The notes beneath the pieces are model-generated. The model worked only from the letters and a program-made list of their open reading frames with translations. It ran no database searches and was not told the DNA's origin. A stretch of DNA of 64,000 bases, from contig CAXXFH010000004.1 in the NCBI GenBank assembly GCA_963677085.2, positions 1,364,001 to 1,428,000 of the forward strand. Direction: 5' to 3'. The stretch is from G963677085 sp963677085 (GTDB taxonomy: Bacteria; Planctomycetota; Planctomycetia; Pirellulales; Thermoguttaceae). Made by a program: the position numbers and the translations under genes. The stretch's first letter is position 1, and every line of letters starts with the position of its first letter. Below are positions 45,096-53,208 of this stretch, piece by piece.

Positions 45096-45221
45096 GGCCC
45101 CTTTTGTCGAGCCCGAGCGGAGGGCTTCACGGCAGACGGGGCCTTGGGAGTTGACCGTGAAATGGACTCGCTTGGCCAGCAAGGCCAAGCATGGAAATGA
45201 ACCGAAAGGAAGGAACCTGTA

Positions 45222-46625
45222 ATGAGTGCAAAACGACGACCAGACCTGCTGGACGAGTCGACCTATCCGGAACCGGGAACGATCAACGACGCGACGGGAG
45301 ACCGCGTGTTCGATTTCTACCTCGACATCTCGGCGGTCGGACCCAAGGAGACCGGCGAGTCAGCCGGGGGCCACCTTAGTAACACGGCCCCCACAACACT
45401 CCAAATCGAATCCACTGAGATCCTAGAAAAACCCCAAGAGCATGGCGGCTACGATACGCTGGAAATTCTCATTCATGGCCAATGGGAGCAAGAGCGGTTC
45501 GACCGTCTCGTCGAAATGTTGGAGCAAGCACAGCAAAAGGCCCGAGGAATGGGCGACGGTACGGAAACCCTCACCGAAATCGGCGGCGAAGAGGTTAAGG
45601 TCTGGTCCTCCGGCGTAAGACGTGGCGTCTACTGCTCGTGGTGCTTCACCTAGCAAGGCATGGACTTCGCCCTGGTCAACCGCCAAGAGTCCAGTGAGAA
45701 ACACTTCGGTATCTATTTGCGAATCGGTTCCATCGCCTGCATGGAAGCGGGCGGGCCGTCCTGTTGGAAGCAAGCCCAATGGTTTCTAGCCAAGCTGGGA
45801 TTTCGGATCGAGGGCAACAAGTCGACGCGAAGCGATTTGTGCGTTGACCTTCCCGACGTGAACACGCACGAAATGGCAACCGAATACAGCCAGTTCAAAT
45901 TCATCGCACGGGGGCGCAGCAGTCAGTTGTACACAGAATGTTACCGCCACACTGGGTTCCGTCGCGGTTCGGCGCATCGAATCATGGTCAGGTGTTATGA
46001 CAAGCTGCGGGAACTCGGCTACTCGAAAGAGGATTGTTTCAAGGAAGACATCCTCATTGAAAAACGGTGGGGCGGCATCCGCCCAAAGGACGCCACACGC
46101 GTTGAGTTCCAACTGCGGCGCGAGGCATTGAAAGACTTCGGCGTCGATTCCGTGGAAGACCTCTTCGAGAAGGCGGGCGAAATCTCCGCCTGGCTCACCC
46201 ACAAATGGTTCCGCATGACCGAGCAAGTCCCCGACCGGAACCACACAGATCGTGCAGAGACAAGCAACCTCTGGCAAAAGGTACAACGCTACTTCGCCGA
46301 GACCTTCGGCCACTGGGACCCTGAGAAGGTGGAACGCCAACCCCGGCGCGTGATGACGGTTGATCCCGAGCCTTTGAAACGGCAGATAACCGGCTGCCTG
46401 ACGAGTCTGGCCGCGTGCATGGGGCGCTTGGTGCGAACGTCAACGGAGCTTGCTTCCTTCGCCATGGAACTCGTTTACGATAGCGGCTTGGAACTCGTGC
46501 AAGAGGTCACCGACAAACGGGTAGGTATGGAAACCTGGCTCAATGGCATCCGCGCCGAACGGCCGGAAAGTATCGCCAGAAACGGCGGACCGTGTCCAAT
46601 CTTAGCACAGTTCGCAGAAACGTGA
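45222..46625 (+). pseudogene. Replication-initiator-like (Rep_trans/RstA-type) gene with one in-frame TAG
   Basis: The frame from 45222 (Shine-Dalgarno AAGGAAGG) stops at TAG 45651-45653, then continues in the same frame from 45654 to 46625. Joined, it would be 467 residues and reads like a planctomycete replication initiation factor. Before the TAG: TLEILIHGQWEQERFDRLVEM and GVYCSWCF. After it: FALVNRQE, CWKQAQWFLAKLGFRIEGNK, STRSDLCVDLPDV (the conserved Arg-x-Asp core), RIMVRCYDKLRELGYSKED and TRVEFQLRREALKDFGVDS. Homologues have no gap at this place, so the TAG is a nonsense mutation or a suppressed codon. The role would be nicking at the origin for rolling-circle replication. Confidence 0.75.
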
Positions 46626-46650
46626 GCGGAAGTGTGCGTGTCGCCCTGCG

Positions 46651-46741
46651 ACATAACGTCTGAGGTAACGGGGGGCGAGGAGAGGAGCTTGGCTTCAGAC
46701 ACCGACAGCGCCGAGCCCTCCCGTTCACCATTTCGTTAGGC
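46651..46741 (-). other. attC: attC-like integron recombination site behind the C1q-like gene
   Basis: On the minus strand, nine bases after the stop of the C1q-like gene, there is GCCTAAC (matches the RYYYAAC end) and, 91 bases from first to last, GTTATGT (close to GTTRRRY). The internal sequence folds as an imperfect palindrome: GTGAACGG with CCGTTACC, GAGGGC with a CGCCCC-type partner, GCTCGGC with GCCAAGC. Position, orientation and length fit a gene-cassette recombination site. Confidence 0.55.
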
Positions 46742-46750
46742 ATCCTTGTT

Positions 46751-47368
46751 TCACGGGGACGCTGATTGAACTAAGGCACCAGTGAAATTGAAGAATCTCA
46801 GATATCGGACACCTTTTGAATCATCGACTACACCAGTGTGAACGATATCGTTTTGAGCCAAATCGAGTGCAACAGTGTACGAACTGCTTTCCCGAAAACT
46901 GCCGCTTTCGCCGGTACATGCAAATCCTTTTTTGGTTCCGTTCTTTCGGATCAATACGTAGACATCATCGCCATTTGAGCCGTGGCTTTTTTCGTTAGTA
47001 AAGGAGACGGTGAACAAATATATGCCCGCCACCGGTGCGCGAAAATGAGAACCGCCATCGATCCAAGCGTGAGGATGGGTGTTGGTTTGTGTTTTTTCGT
47101 ACGTGATTACGGTTTCTTTTCCGTGGGATTGCATCCTCTCGCCCGACACGCTGAAGGCGACAGGCCGTGGTGCAGCATCAGTAGGAAACTCTCTGCTCCA
47201 TTCTTCCTTGTCGCGGTGTTTATCGAGGCCGCGAAAATCCTCGACTGTCGTAACAATGACGTTCTCGGGTGACGCAGTAAAATCGTCGGCATTGGCAATT
47301 GGGGAGTCGATGAAGAATGCGAACACGCCACACAACAGACAAGACAGTTGGATGTTCTTGGAAGTCAT
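46751..47368 (-). CDS. Exported C1q/TNF-like domain protein, probable gene-cassette cargo
   Basis: The predicted protein has 205 residues. Start at 47368 with AAAGGA upstream. Signal peptide (IQLSCLLCGVFAFFIDSPIANADDF, about 6-30). The rest fits a C1q-like jelly roll: RPVAFSVSGERMQSHGKE (about 68-85), the FRAPVAGIYLFTVSFTNEK core (about 112-130), DDVYVLIRKNG, and the closing strands IVHTGVVDDSKGVRYLRFFN and FTGALVQ. Bacterial C1q-like proteins are secreted and trimeric, with roles in adhesion or matrix. It is oriented against the other element genes and followed at once by an attC-like site, so it looks like a captured cassette. Confidence 0.75.
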   Translation of the reverse strand: MTSKNIQLSCLLCGVFAFFIDSPIANADDFTASPENVIVTTVEDFRGLDKHRDKEEWSREFPTDAAPRPVAFSVSGERMQSHGKETVITYEKTQTNTHPHAWIDGGSHFRAPVAGIYLFTVSFTNEKSHGSNGDDVYVLIRKNGTKKGFACTGESGSFRESSSYTVALDLAQNDIVHTGVVDDSKGVRYLRFFNFTGALVQSASP

Positions 47369-47795
47369 TGGGTGATCCTTTCCTTTTGAAGTAGAGTGGG
47401 TGACCTTCAAAACAAATGTCGATTTGGATGCCTTGCTACTGTTTATTGCGTAGTACGAGTTGATTGACTGGGCGCGCCACCGCCCGACAGAACCCCACTT
47501 GCTACCGGTATTGCATCGCAACACCGAAGGGAACGCAATGGGCTGGGGGTGCTGTAGCCCCCGTGGCATTTGTTACCAAGGCACGCAAGTGCTCGATAAC
47601 ATCCGAAGGCAATCACCAGGAGACAACCACAATCTGCGGAGAACGCAGCACCCGTCCTGGGTAGGAGTCACGGAAGGCGATCTTGACACAGCACGAAGCC
47701 ACGACAACAATTACATACACATTTCCTCAAGGTGCACCATTTCGCCGCCGATGAGGAGTCTGGCAGCGGCAAGCAACACCCTGGAGGGTCAACTA
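47369..47795. other. Gene-free stretch inside the element
   Basis: 427 bp between two divergent genes. A hairpin GGGGGTGCTGTAGCCCCC is present near 47545. It probably carries the promoters of the C1q-like gene (left) and of the coiled-coil/HTH/integrase operon (right). Confidence 0.6.
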
Positions 47796-48179
47796 ATGGC
47801 TCGCAAGAAGAGGAAACCCAAGATCAAGGTGGGGATTTCGATCGACCCAGACCTTTGGGACAGCGTCGTAGAACTGGCCGACCTGAGGGAACGGGGCGGC
47901 GTGTCGGGGGTCGTTATCGATTGCATCCGGTGGGCGCTTATCTCGATCAAGCAAATCGAAGCCCCGGAGCTTGTTAGCGAGTTGGAAAACCTTGAGTGTC
48001 AGCTTGCTCGACTTAAATGGAGACGGCAACAGGAGATGCTCAAGGGTGAGTACGGGGGGGAATACGAAAACGATATCGCACTCGCGGAGCACGAAATCAA
48101 AGAAGAGAAACGCAGGATTGCCCTTGAAAAGGAAATCGAGGAACACCTCGCCAAGCAAGGCGAAAACCAGAAAGACTAA
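47796..48179 (+). CDS. Small basic/coiled-coil protein of the element
   Basis: 127 residues, start at 47796 after GGAGGGTC. The N-terminus is basic (ARKKRKPKIKVGISIDPDLWDSVVEL) and looks like a ribbon-helix-helix DNA-binding segment (strand, then two helices with GVSGVVIDCIRWAL). The rest is a long charged helix (ELVSELENLECQLARLKWRRQQ, then ALAEHEIKEEKRRIALEKEIEEHL). It may be a copy-number or integration regulator. It is 18 bp upstream of the HTH gene on the same strand. Confidence 0.65.
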   Translation: MARKKRKPKIKVGISIDPDLWDSVVELADLRERGGVSGVVIDCIRWALISIKQIEAPELVSELENLECQLARLKWRRQQEMLKGEYGGEYENDIALAEHEIKEEKRRIALEKEIEEHLAKQGENQKD

Positions 48180-48197
48180 GAAAGGAGAAAGCCAAGG

Positions 48198-48401
48198 ATG
48201 GCTAATGCAATTACTGTTAATCAACTTCTGACCGAACGAGAAGCCGCCAAGTTTTTGCGAGTCAGCCAGCGTACGGTCTTCAGCCTTCGGGGAGCCGGAA
48301 AGCTGGTGTGCGTGAAGATCGGCCGATCGGTGCGCTACCGGCTGGCTGAACTCGAACGGTTCATCCGCGATTCGGAGACGTCCACAAAAGAAGCCCGCTA
48401 A
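48198..48401 (+). CDS. xis: Excisionase-like helix-turn-helix protein (AlpA/MerR-type)
   Basis: 67 residues comprising a single winged-helix excisionase-type domain: LLTEREAAKFLRVSQRTVFSL (about 10-30), GKLVCVKIGRSVRYRLAELERFI (about 34-56). Small proteins of this type next to integrases help excision. It lies 72 bp upstream of the integrase on the same strand and probably in one operon with it. The gene name is by position and domain only. Confidence 0.8.
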   Translation: MANAITVNQLLTEREAAKFLRVSQRTVFSLRGAGKLVCVKIGRSVRYRLAELERFIRDSETSTKEAR

Positions 48402-48473
48402 CCTGGTACGTCAACGGGCTTGGAATCATCCCGGCCGAAGCCGGAACAACCTTAACAACGGAGTGTTAGCATA

Positions 48474-49820
48474 ATGGCCTCGATTGTTCAAGACCCGAAA
48501 CGGCCGGGAAAATACTGGGTGCAGTTCGTGTGCCCCGAGTCGGGCAAGCGGCACACAGTTCGAACAGGATTGGCAAAGAAACCCTGCCAAACCGTCAAGT
48601 GGCGAGTTGAGCAACTGATTGGCTACCGGAAGGCAGGAGTCGTGTGGGACGCCGACGTGTCGGCCTGGGTGGCTGGCTTATGCGACGAGATGGCCAAGAA
48701 GCTGGCAAAGGTCGGCTTGATTCCTCCCCGCGAAGTAAGCCACACAACGCTGGGAGAGTTCCTGGACAGCTACATAGCGAACCGGCCAAAAGCGAAGCCG
48801 AACACGATACGGAACTACAAAACCACGCGGCGGCATTTGGTCGAGTACTTCACCGAAGGAAAGCGTCTACGGGACATCACGCCGGGCGATGCCGAGGAAT
48901 GGCGTCTCTGGATGATTGGCAAAGGACTGTCGGAAGCGACGGTAAGCCGTGATGTGAAGCGGGCGAAGCAGTTCTTCCGGTTCGCGGTCCGAAAGAAACT
49001 GATCGCCGAAAACCCGTTCACCGATCTGCCCTCACCTCAGCAGGTCAACAAGAGCCGGGAATACTTCGTCAGTTGGGAAGAGGCCCAAGCGGTCCTGGAC
49101 GCCTGCCCGGACAGCCAATGGCGGGTGTTGTTCGCGTTGGCCCGGTTTGGTGGCTTGCGTGTGCCTTCGGAAGTGCTGGCACTGAAATGGGGACACGTGG
49201 ATTGGGAACGCGGGCGAATCAGGATTCCCTGTCCGAAGCTGGAGCATCTGACCGGCCACGAATGGCGGGAAATTTCCATATTCCCTGAGCTGCGGCCCTA
49301 CGTGGAGGAAGCATGGGACCTAGCCAAGCCGGGGAGCGAATGGGTTATCACCCGATACCGACAACCCAACGCGAACCTTCGGACCCAACTGGAACGGATC
49401 ATCAAGAAGGCGGGCCTTACGTCGTGGCCCCGTCTTTTCCAGAACCTCCGGTCTACCCGAGAGACCGAACTTACCAAGAAACGCGCCATTCATGTGGTGT
49501 GCGCCTGGATCGGCAACTCCGTTTCAGTGGCTCAGAAGCACTACCTGCAGGTGACCGACGCGGACTATCAGCTTGGTGCGTCAGAAGTTACGGCGCAGGT
49601 TAAGCCCCGAAATGGCGAAGCAAAAAGCGAAGCAGTTGAGGCCAAAAACGCGCTGCAGAAGCCGAAGAAGCAGCCAGCCGAGGGGACAAGCAACAACCCG
49701 CAAGAAACACAAAAACCCCTTGCAGAGCAAGAGGTTGTGCCGATTCCTGCGTGTGCTTTCACGTCGTTACACGAAGGCACAGTACCCCCTAGGGGAGTCG
49801 AACCCCTGTCTTTGGACTGA
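48474..49820 (+). CDS. int: Tyrosine integrase of the tRNA-Glu element; C-terminus supplied by the tRNA gene
   Basis: 448 residues in the integrated state. A SAM-like core-binding domain is followed by the catalytic domain: FGGLRVPSEVLALKW (first catalytic Arg), RLFQNLRSTRETELTKK (second Arg; the usual His of the HxLR box is Asn here), CAWIGNSVSVAQKHYLQV (Trp and nucleophile Tyr). After the domain is a charged linker (about 370-435). The last nine codons (RGVEPLSLD) are antisense to the tRNA-Glu 3' half, so the natural C-terminus is replaced. In the circular form the frame would continue through the orphan tail at 44570. Confidence 0.92.
   Translation: MASIVQDPKRPGKYWVQFVCPESGKRHTVRTGLAKKPCQTVKWRVEQLIGYRKAGVVWDADVSAWVAGLCDEMAKKLAKVGLIPPREVSHTTLGEFLDSYIANRPKAKPNTIRNYKTTRRHLVEYFTEGKRLRDITPGDAEEWRLWMIGKGLSEATVSRDVKRAKQFFRFAVRKKLIAENPFTDLPSPQQVNKSREYFVSWEEAQAVLDACPDSQWRVLFALARFGGLRVPSEVLALKWGHVDWERGRIRIPCPKLEHLTGHEWREISIFPELRPYVEEAWDLAKPGSEWVITRYRQPNANLRTQLERIIKKAGLTSWPRLFQNLRSTRETELTKKRAIHVVCAWIGNSVSVAQKHYLQVTDADYQLGASEVTAQVKPRNGEAKSEAVEAKNALQKPKKQPAEGTSNNPQETQKPLAEQEVVPIPACAFTSLHEGTVPPRGVEPLSLD
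49781..49795. other. attR: Right attachment core inside tRNA-Glu 3' end
   Basis: agtaccccctagggg covers the last 13 tRNA bases and two bases beyond. It is the direct repeat partner of the split left core (42980-42991 plus 44569-44572). Confidence 0.8.
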
Positions 49821-49855
49821 GAATCCAATGTCCTGGGCCACTAGACGAAGGGGGC
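49783..49855 (-). tRNA. tRNA-Glu (anticodon CTC)
   Basis: 73 bases on the minus strand form a complete cloverleaf. Acceptor GCCCCCT pairs with AGGGGGT, with a G-U at the first pair. The D arm is GTCTAGTGGCCCAGGAC, the anticodon stem TTGGA/TCCAA with loop TTCTCAG giving CTC, and the T arm AGGGG TTCGACT CCCCT. The discriminator is A and CCA is not encoded. The original terminator is at 42953-42976, on the far side of the inserted element; the tRNA sequence itself is restored by the element's att core. Confidence 0.95.
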
Positions 49856-50185
49856 GTGGCTTTTGCGATTCTATCGGCTGTTGGGCCGAAGAACTTCAAT
49901 TTGTATCAACCGTACCGGCGGCTGTCAACGGGCCGGCGGGGTCGCGCGGCCAGTTTTTTTCCCGCCCGGGCAAAGCAGTTCTTGCCTTGGTGAATTGCCG
50001 GAAGGTCGGCCTCCCGAGCCGGTGACCGAATGGTGCATCCGCAGCGGTGACATGCCCAATCCAGTCTGTCCATGTAACGGTTTCTCGGAAAACCGGCCCC
50101 ACCACACCTGAGCAGGAAACGGCTCCCGCCGGGCGTTGGAATACCTGATACCTGAATGCAAGAGAATCTGCCGCGTCCAATCCAA
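49856..50185. other. Intergenic region upstream of tRNA-Glu
   Basis: 330 bp. It probably contains the tRNA promoter close to 49856 on the minus strand. Several short ORFs exist on both strands but none resembles a protein family. Confidence 0.55.
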
Positions 50186-51262
50186 TCACCACATGATTTC
50201 CAACTGCGGCAACGCTTTCTCCAACTCCTTCACGCCTTGTTCCGTGACTTTCGTGGTATTCACCTGTAACTCACGAAGATTCTTCAATCCTCGAAGATGT
50301 TTGAGGCCGGCATCGCTTATGTTTGTGGCTGGCAGATAGAGCTGTTCCAGTTGTGGCATTTGACCGATTGTCCGCAGACCCGCGTCGGTAACCTTTGATG
50401 AACCAAGGTTTAATTCGCGAAGCTTCTTTAGAGGGGTTAGCTGAGCGATTCCAACGTCTGAGATCTGCCGAGGAAGGTGAAGCGACTCTAGGTTCTTGGC
50501 CTTGGCCAGGTATTGCAATCCGCGATCCGTGATCTCGGTGGCCCATAGGTCCAAGAAACGAAGACCAGACAGCGATGCAAGGGTTTTCATGCCCTCATCG
50601 CTGGTGAAAGTGCCAACGAGACGCAGTTCTCCAAGGCCTGGCAGACGTCTCAGTTCCGCCAAGCCCTTATCGCCAGTCTTCGTCCCAGACAGTCCTATTC
50701 CTTGAAGTGATTTAATCTTCGCCACATGCGTTAGTCCTGCATCAGTCAGGCTGCTGTCATCAAGACCTAACCATTTGAGCTGAGGCAACGTAGCCAGATG
50801 TTTTACTCCATCATCCGTGATCGCTTGCGGCAGATAGAGTTCTTTGAGCTTGTGCAGGCTACCAAGATGAGTCATTCCGGAACTCGTGACCGCTGTCTCC
50901 TCGATATACAACGTCTCCAGTTCTTTCAACAGGCCCACGTGCCGCAGCCCCGCATCGCTTATCTGGGTTTGAAAAAGGTTCAGGGATTTCAGATCGGGAA
51001 AGGCCACTAGAACGCTTAGGTCGTCATCCGTAACCAACGAAGAACTCAGGTCAACTCCTATTATTCTGCCCTCGTTGTCATACTTATAGCGATGACTAAG
51101 ATGCGAAAGCCTTGCAAAAGCCGTGTTGGCATCGGGAGGCTCAGCACATGCCACGGGCGACCAAGCCACGTTGGCACTGAGGCCCGCCAAGCAGGCGGCA
51201 AGGAGCAGCCAACGATGCAACTGATGGATGCGAAGACACTTCGTGACCAAACGGACGTACAT
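50186..51262 (-). CDS. Exported leucine-rich-repeat protein
   Basis: 358 residues from the start at 51262, with a signal peptide (HRWLLLAACLAGLSANVAW, cleaved near ACAEPPD). The remainder is a regular array of about ten LRRs of the planctomycete type, unit about 24 residues: LKSLNLFQTQISDAGLRHVG, LETLYIEETAVTSSGMTHLG, LRELNLGSSKVTDAGLRTIG. Arrays like this form a curved protein-binding surface. It lies directly downstream of the protein kinase gene on the same strand (the kinase stop is 137 bp before its start), which is a common pairing in planctomycetes. Confidence 0.9.
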   Translation of the reverse strand: MYVRLVTKCLRIHQLHRWLLLAACLAGLSANVAWSPVACAEPPDANTAFARLSHLSHRYKYDNEGRIIGVDLSSSLVTDDDLSVLVAFPDLKSLNLFQTQISDAGLRHVGLLKELETLYIEETAVTSSGMTHLGSLHKLKELYLPQAITDDGVKHLATLPQLKWLGLDDSSLTDAGLTHVAKIKSLQGIGLSGTKTGDKGLAELRRLPGLGELRLVGTFTSDEGMKTLASLSGLRFLDLWATEITDRGLQYLAKAKNLESLHLPRQISDVGIAQLTPLKKLRELNLGSSKVTDAGLRTIGQMPQLEQLYLPATNISDAGLKHLRGLKNLRELQVNTTKVTEQGVKELEKALPQLEIMW

Positions 51263-51398
51263 TTCGTTGTCCCCCTGCACTTGGATCCATGCGGCAGACG
51301 GCATGCCCACGCAAACGTGGACATAACGCTCGGCCAATGTGTCAAGAGTCAAGAGTTGACCCCATTATCCATTATCCCTTGGGTGGTTTTACTGCTAC

Positions 51399-52979
51399 TT
51401 ACTCTTCCTCCTGAAACTCCTGTGCCAGCCATTGCTCCCATTGGTCGGCGGGGCCGGTGCCGAGTTTGTCGCGGTTCTTTTTCAACGCATACTGCAAAAG
51501 CTGCTGCATTTGGCGGTCGACGAGGAAGCGGCGCATGGGCCAGAGTTGGTTCAACACGGAAGCCGCCTGACGATCTTTACCCTGAAGGGTCAAAACGCCG
51601 TATTGGCCGGCCAAACCGAACGCCCGAAGCGGCTGTTGGCCCGGAGCTTGGAGGTTGGCGAACTCCTCGAAAATGGCCCAGGCCCGATCGTAGTCGCCCT
51701 GTTGCAGATAGAGGCGGGCAAGCTGCTGTTTGGCTGGATACGTATAGCGGTCTTTTTCGGGGAAATACTCGATTACCGCTCGCCACGCTTCTTCGGTGCC
51801 GATGCGGCTGGCGTCGAGATACTGTTGCAGGGCCGTGCGCTGCCGGGAGATCGAGGTGACGGCCGACTGTGCTTCGGCAAGCAGCGGACGGCGATTGGTC
51901 GCTAGCCAGGCCGCCAGGCCGCCCAACAGAAGTCCAGCCACGATGGCAGCGACGAGCCGGCCGGTTCGTCGCGAGGTCCGACGTTGGGCAGCGGCCGTCT
52001 TCATCAGCCCGTCGAGTTCGGCCGTTAGCTGTACGGCCGCGTCGGCCGACGAGTCTTTTTCAAGTCCGCTCCAATCGGCGCTCACATCGGGCCAATCGTC
52101 GGCAACGTGGGCCAGATAAACGTGTCGAAGCTCGCCGAGGAGTTCTCCGCCCGACTGATACCGGTCGTTGGGATTCTTCGCCAGAAGTCGATGAACAATG
52201 CGACACAACGCGGGCGGCAGATCGGGGCGCACGTTTTCCAGCGGCTCGGGCATTGTCTTGAGATGCTGCACGGCCACGCTCAAAGCCGTCTCGCCGCGGA
52301 ACGGTGGCCCGCCGGCCAACAAGTGGTAGCAAGTAACGCCCAGCGAATAAAGATCGCTGCGGGGGTCCAGCGCCCGACCCTCGACCTGCTCGGGACTCAT
52401 GTATAAAGGCGTGCCCATGGTAATGCCGACCTGCGTCAGATCGGTGGCCTCGCCGGGTCGAGTGACTCGAGCAAGCCCGAAGTCGGCCACCTTCACCTCG
52501 CCCGCCGAAGTGACCATGATGTTTTCGAGCTTGATATCGCGATGCACCACGCCCAACTCGCCGGCCTTGGCCAGCGCGGCGGCCGCCTGACGGATAATCG
52601 ACAGTGCCTGCGGAAGATTGGGCGGACCGTTGCGGTTAAGCCATTCGGCCAGGTTCTGTCCCTGGACATACTCCTGGGCAATGTAGTGGAAGCCGTCGCG
52701 GTGACCCACCTCGTAGATCTGCACGATGTTGGCGTGGACCAAGGAAGCCGCCGCTTGGGCCTCGCGCCGGAAGCGTTCCAGATAAGTCGTGTCGTGAGCC
52801 AACTCGGGCTTGAGAATTTTGACCGCCACGCGACGTTTCAACTGGCGCTGCTCGGCCAGATAGACTTCGGCCATAGCACCCCGCCCGAGGCGTCGAAGCA
52901 ACTGAAAGTCTCCGAGTTCTCGGCCTGAGAGATCCTCCCAGGAATTGCTCTTCGGCGGGTGCTGCCGGGGGTCGGCCAT
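51399..52979 (-). CDS. Membrane-anchored serine/threonine protein kinase
   Basis: 526 residues from 52979 (a start 15 bp upstream is also possible). Hanks-type kinase domain: glycine loop LLRRLGRGAMAEVYLAE (about 28-44), VAVKILKPE with the Lys, catalytic loop VVHRDIKLENIMV, DFGLARV and a typical activation segment TMGTPLYMSPEQ. After it there is one membrane helix (LVAAIVAGLLLGGLAAWLAT, about 345-364), then an extracytoplasmic region with TPR-like helices (TYPAKQQLARLYLQQGDYDRAW). The kinase is complete and likely active. Substrate unknown; the adjacent LRR protein is a possible partner. Confidence 0.93.
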   Translation of the reverse strand: MADPRQHPPKSNSWEDLSGRELGDFQLLRRLGRGAMAEVYLAEQRQLKRRVAVKILKPELAHDTTYLERFRREAQAAASLVHANIVQIYEVGHRDGFHYIAQEYVQGQNLAEWLNRNGPPNLPQALSIIRQAAAALAKAGELGVVHRDIKLENIMVTSAGEVKVADFGLARVTRPGEATDLTQVGITMGTPLYMSPEQVEGRALDPRSDLYSLGVTCYHLLAGGPPFRGETALSVAVQHLKTMPEPLENVRPDLPPALCRIVHRLLAKNPNDRYQSGGELLGELRHVYLAHVADDWPDVSADWSGLEKDSSADAAVQLTAELDGLMKTAAAQRRTSRRTGRLVAAIVAGLLLGGLAAWLATNRRPLLAEAQSAVTSISRQRTALQQYLDASRIGTEEAWRAVIEYFPEKDRYTYPAKQQLARLYLQQGDYDRAWAIFEEFANLQAPGQQPLRAFGLAGQYGVLTLQGKDRQAASVLNQLWPMRRFLVDRQMQQLLQYALKKNRDKLGTGPADQWEQWLAQEFQEEE

Positions 52980-53072
52980 GGTGTGAGCGTCCAAAGAAAG
53001 ATGAGGACCAGGGATAAGACGTGTCTACTCGCCGCTTGAGTACCACTAACGCTGCGGCAAGGTTACGCATTG

Positions 53073-53153
53073 GGGTGCCACTGCTGGCTTGTCCAGCAGT
53101 GTAGACCCTTCGGCTACTTCCGACCACTGCTGGGCAAGCCAGCAGTGGCACCC
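53073..53153. repeat. 29-bp inverted repeat (long hairpin) in front of the kinase gene
   Basis: The left arm 53073-53101 and right arm 53125-53153 are complementary except for one position, with a loop of 23 bases. Each arm itself contains the small palindrome CTGCTGGCTTGTCCAGCAG. Related sequence: 57311-57378 (GGTGCCAGTG ... CACTGGCACC) and parts at 2074-2098 and 11770-11804. Confidence 0.85.
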
Positions 53154-53208
53154 ACAGCGTCTCTCCTCTCTCCGCGGGGGAGAGGGGAGAGGTTTTTCAT
53201 ATACGTTT

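Larger units (their letters stand above)
44864..45221. other. Gene-free stretch with two large inverted repeats before rep
   Basis: No ORF with family resemblance. It holds the stem-loop at 44871-44922 and the longer inverted repeat at 45019-45095, then a short GGGGCGGCCCCTTTT hairpin near 45092. A Shine-Dalgarno AAGGAAGGAA precedes the rep start at 45222. Confidence 0.7.
42980..49795. mobile_element. tRNA-Glu-integrated element with integrase, rep gene and an attC-like cassette
   Basis: The right end is the 3' part of tRNA-Glu: agtaccccctagggg at 49781-49795. The left end has the same sequence in the same orientation: agtaccccctag at 42980-42991 followed, beyond the IS1182 element, by gggg at 44569-44572. 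The displaced tRNA terminator sits just outside the left end. Inside are a replication-initiator-like gene, two stem-loops, a C1q-like gene with an attC-like site, a coiled-coil protein, an excisionase-like HTH protein and a tyrosine integrase that reads into the tRNA. Total length is 6.8 kb, or about 5.2 kb without the IS. No conjugation or capsid genes are seen, so it is probably a small integrative replicon or satellite. Confidence 0.85.

Noticed and set aside
24491..45653. Genome-wide recoding of TAG as a sense codon
   Set aside because: Several intact genes here end at TAG (for example the SUI1-like gene at 15329), so TAG works as a stop. The two interior TAGs are better seen as nonsense mutations.
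46640..46745. The palindrome behind the C1q-like gene as a simple rho-independent terminator
   Set aside because: It lacks a T-run, is too long and imperfect, and has attC-like end sequences; attC is preferred, though not proven.
49573..50025. 150-codon ORF overlapping the end of the integrase and tRNA-Glu
   Set aside because: It runs in another frame through a charged linker and across the tRNA, without family resemblance or Shine-Dalgarno.
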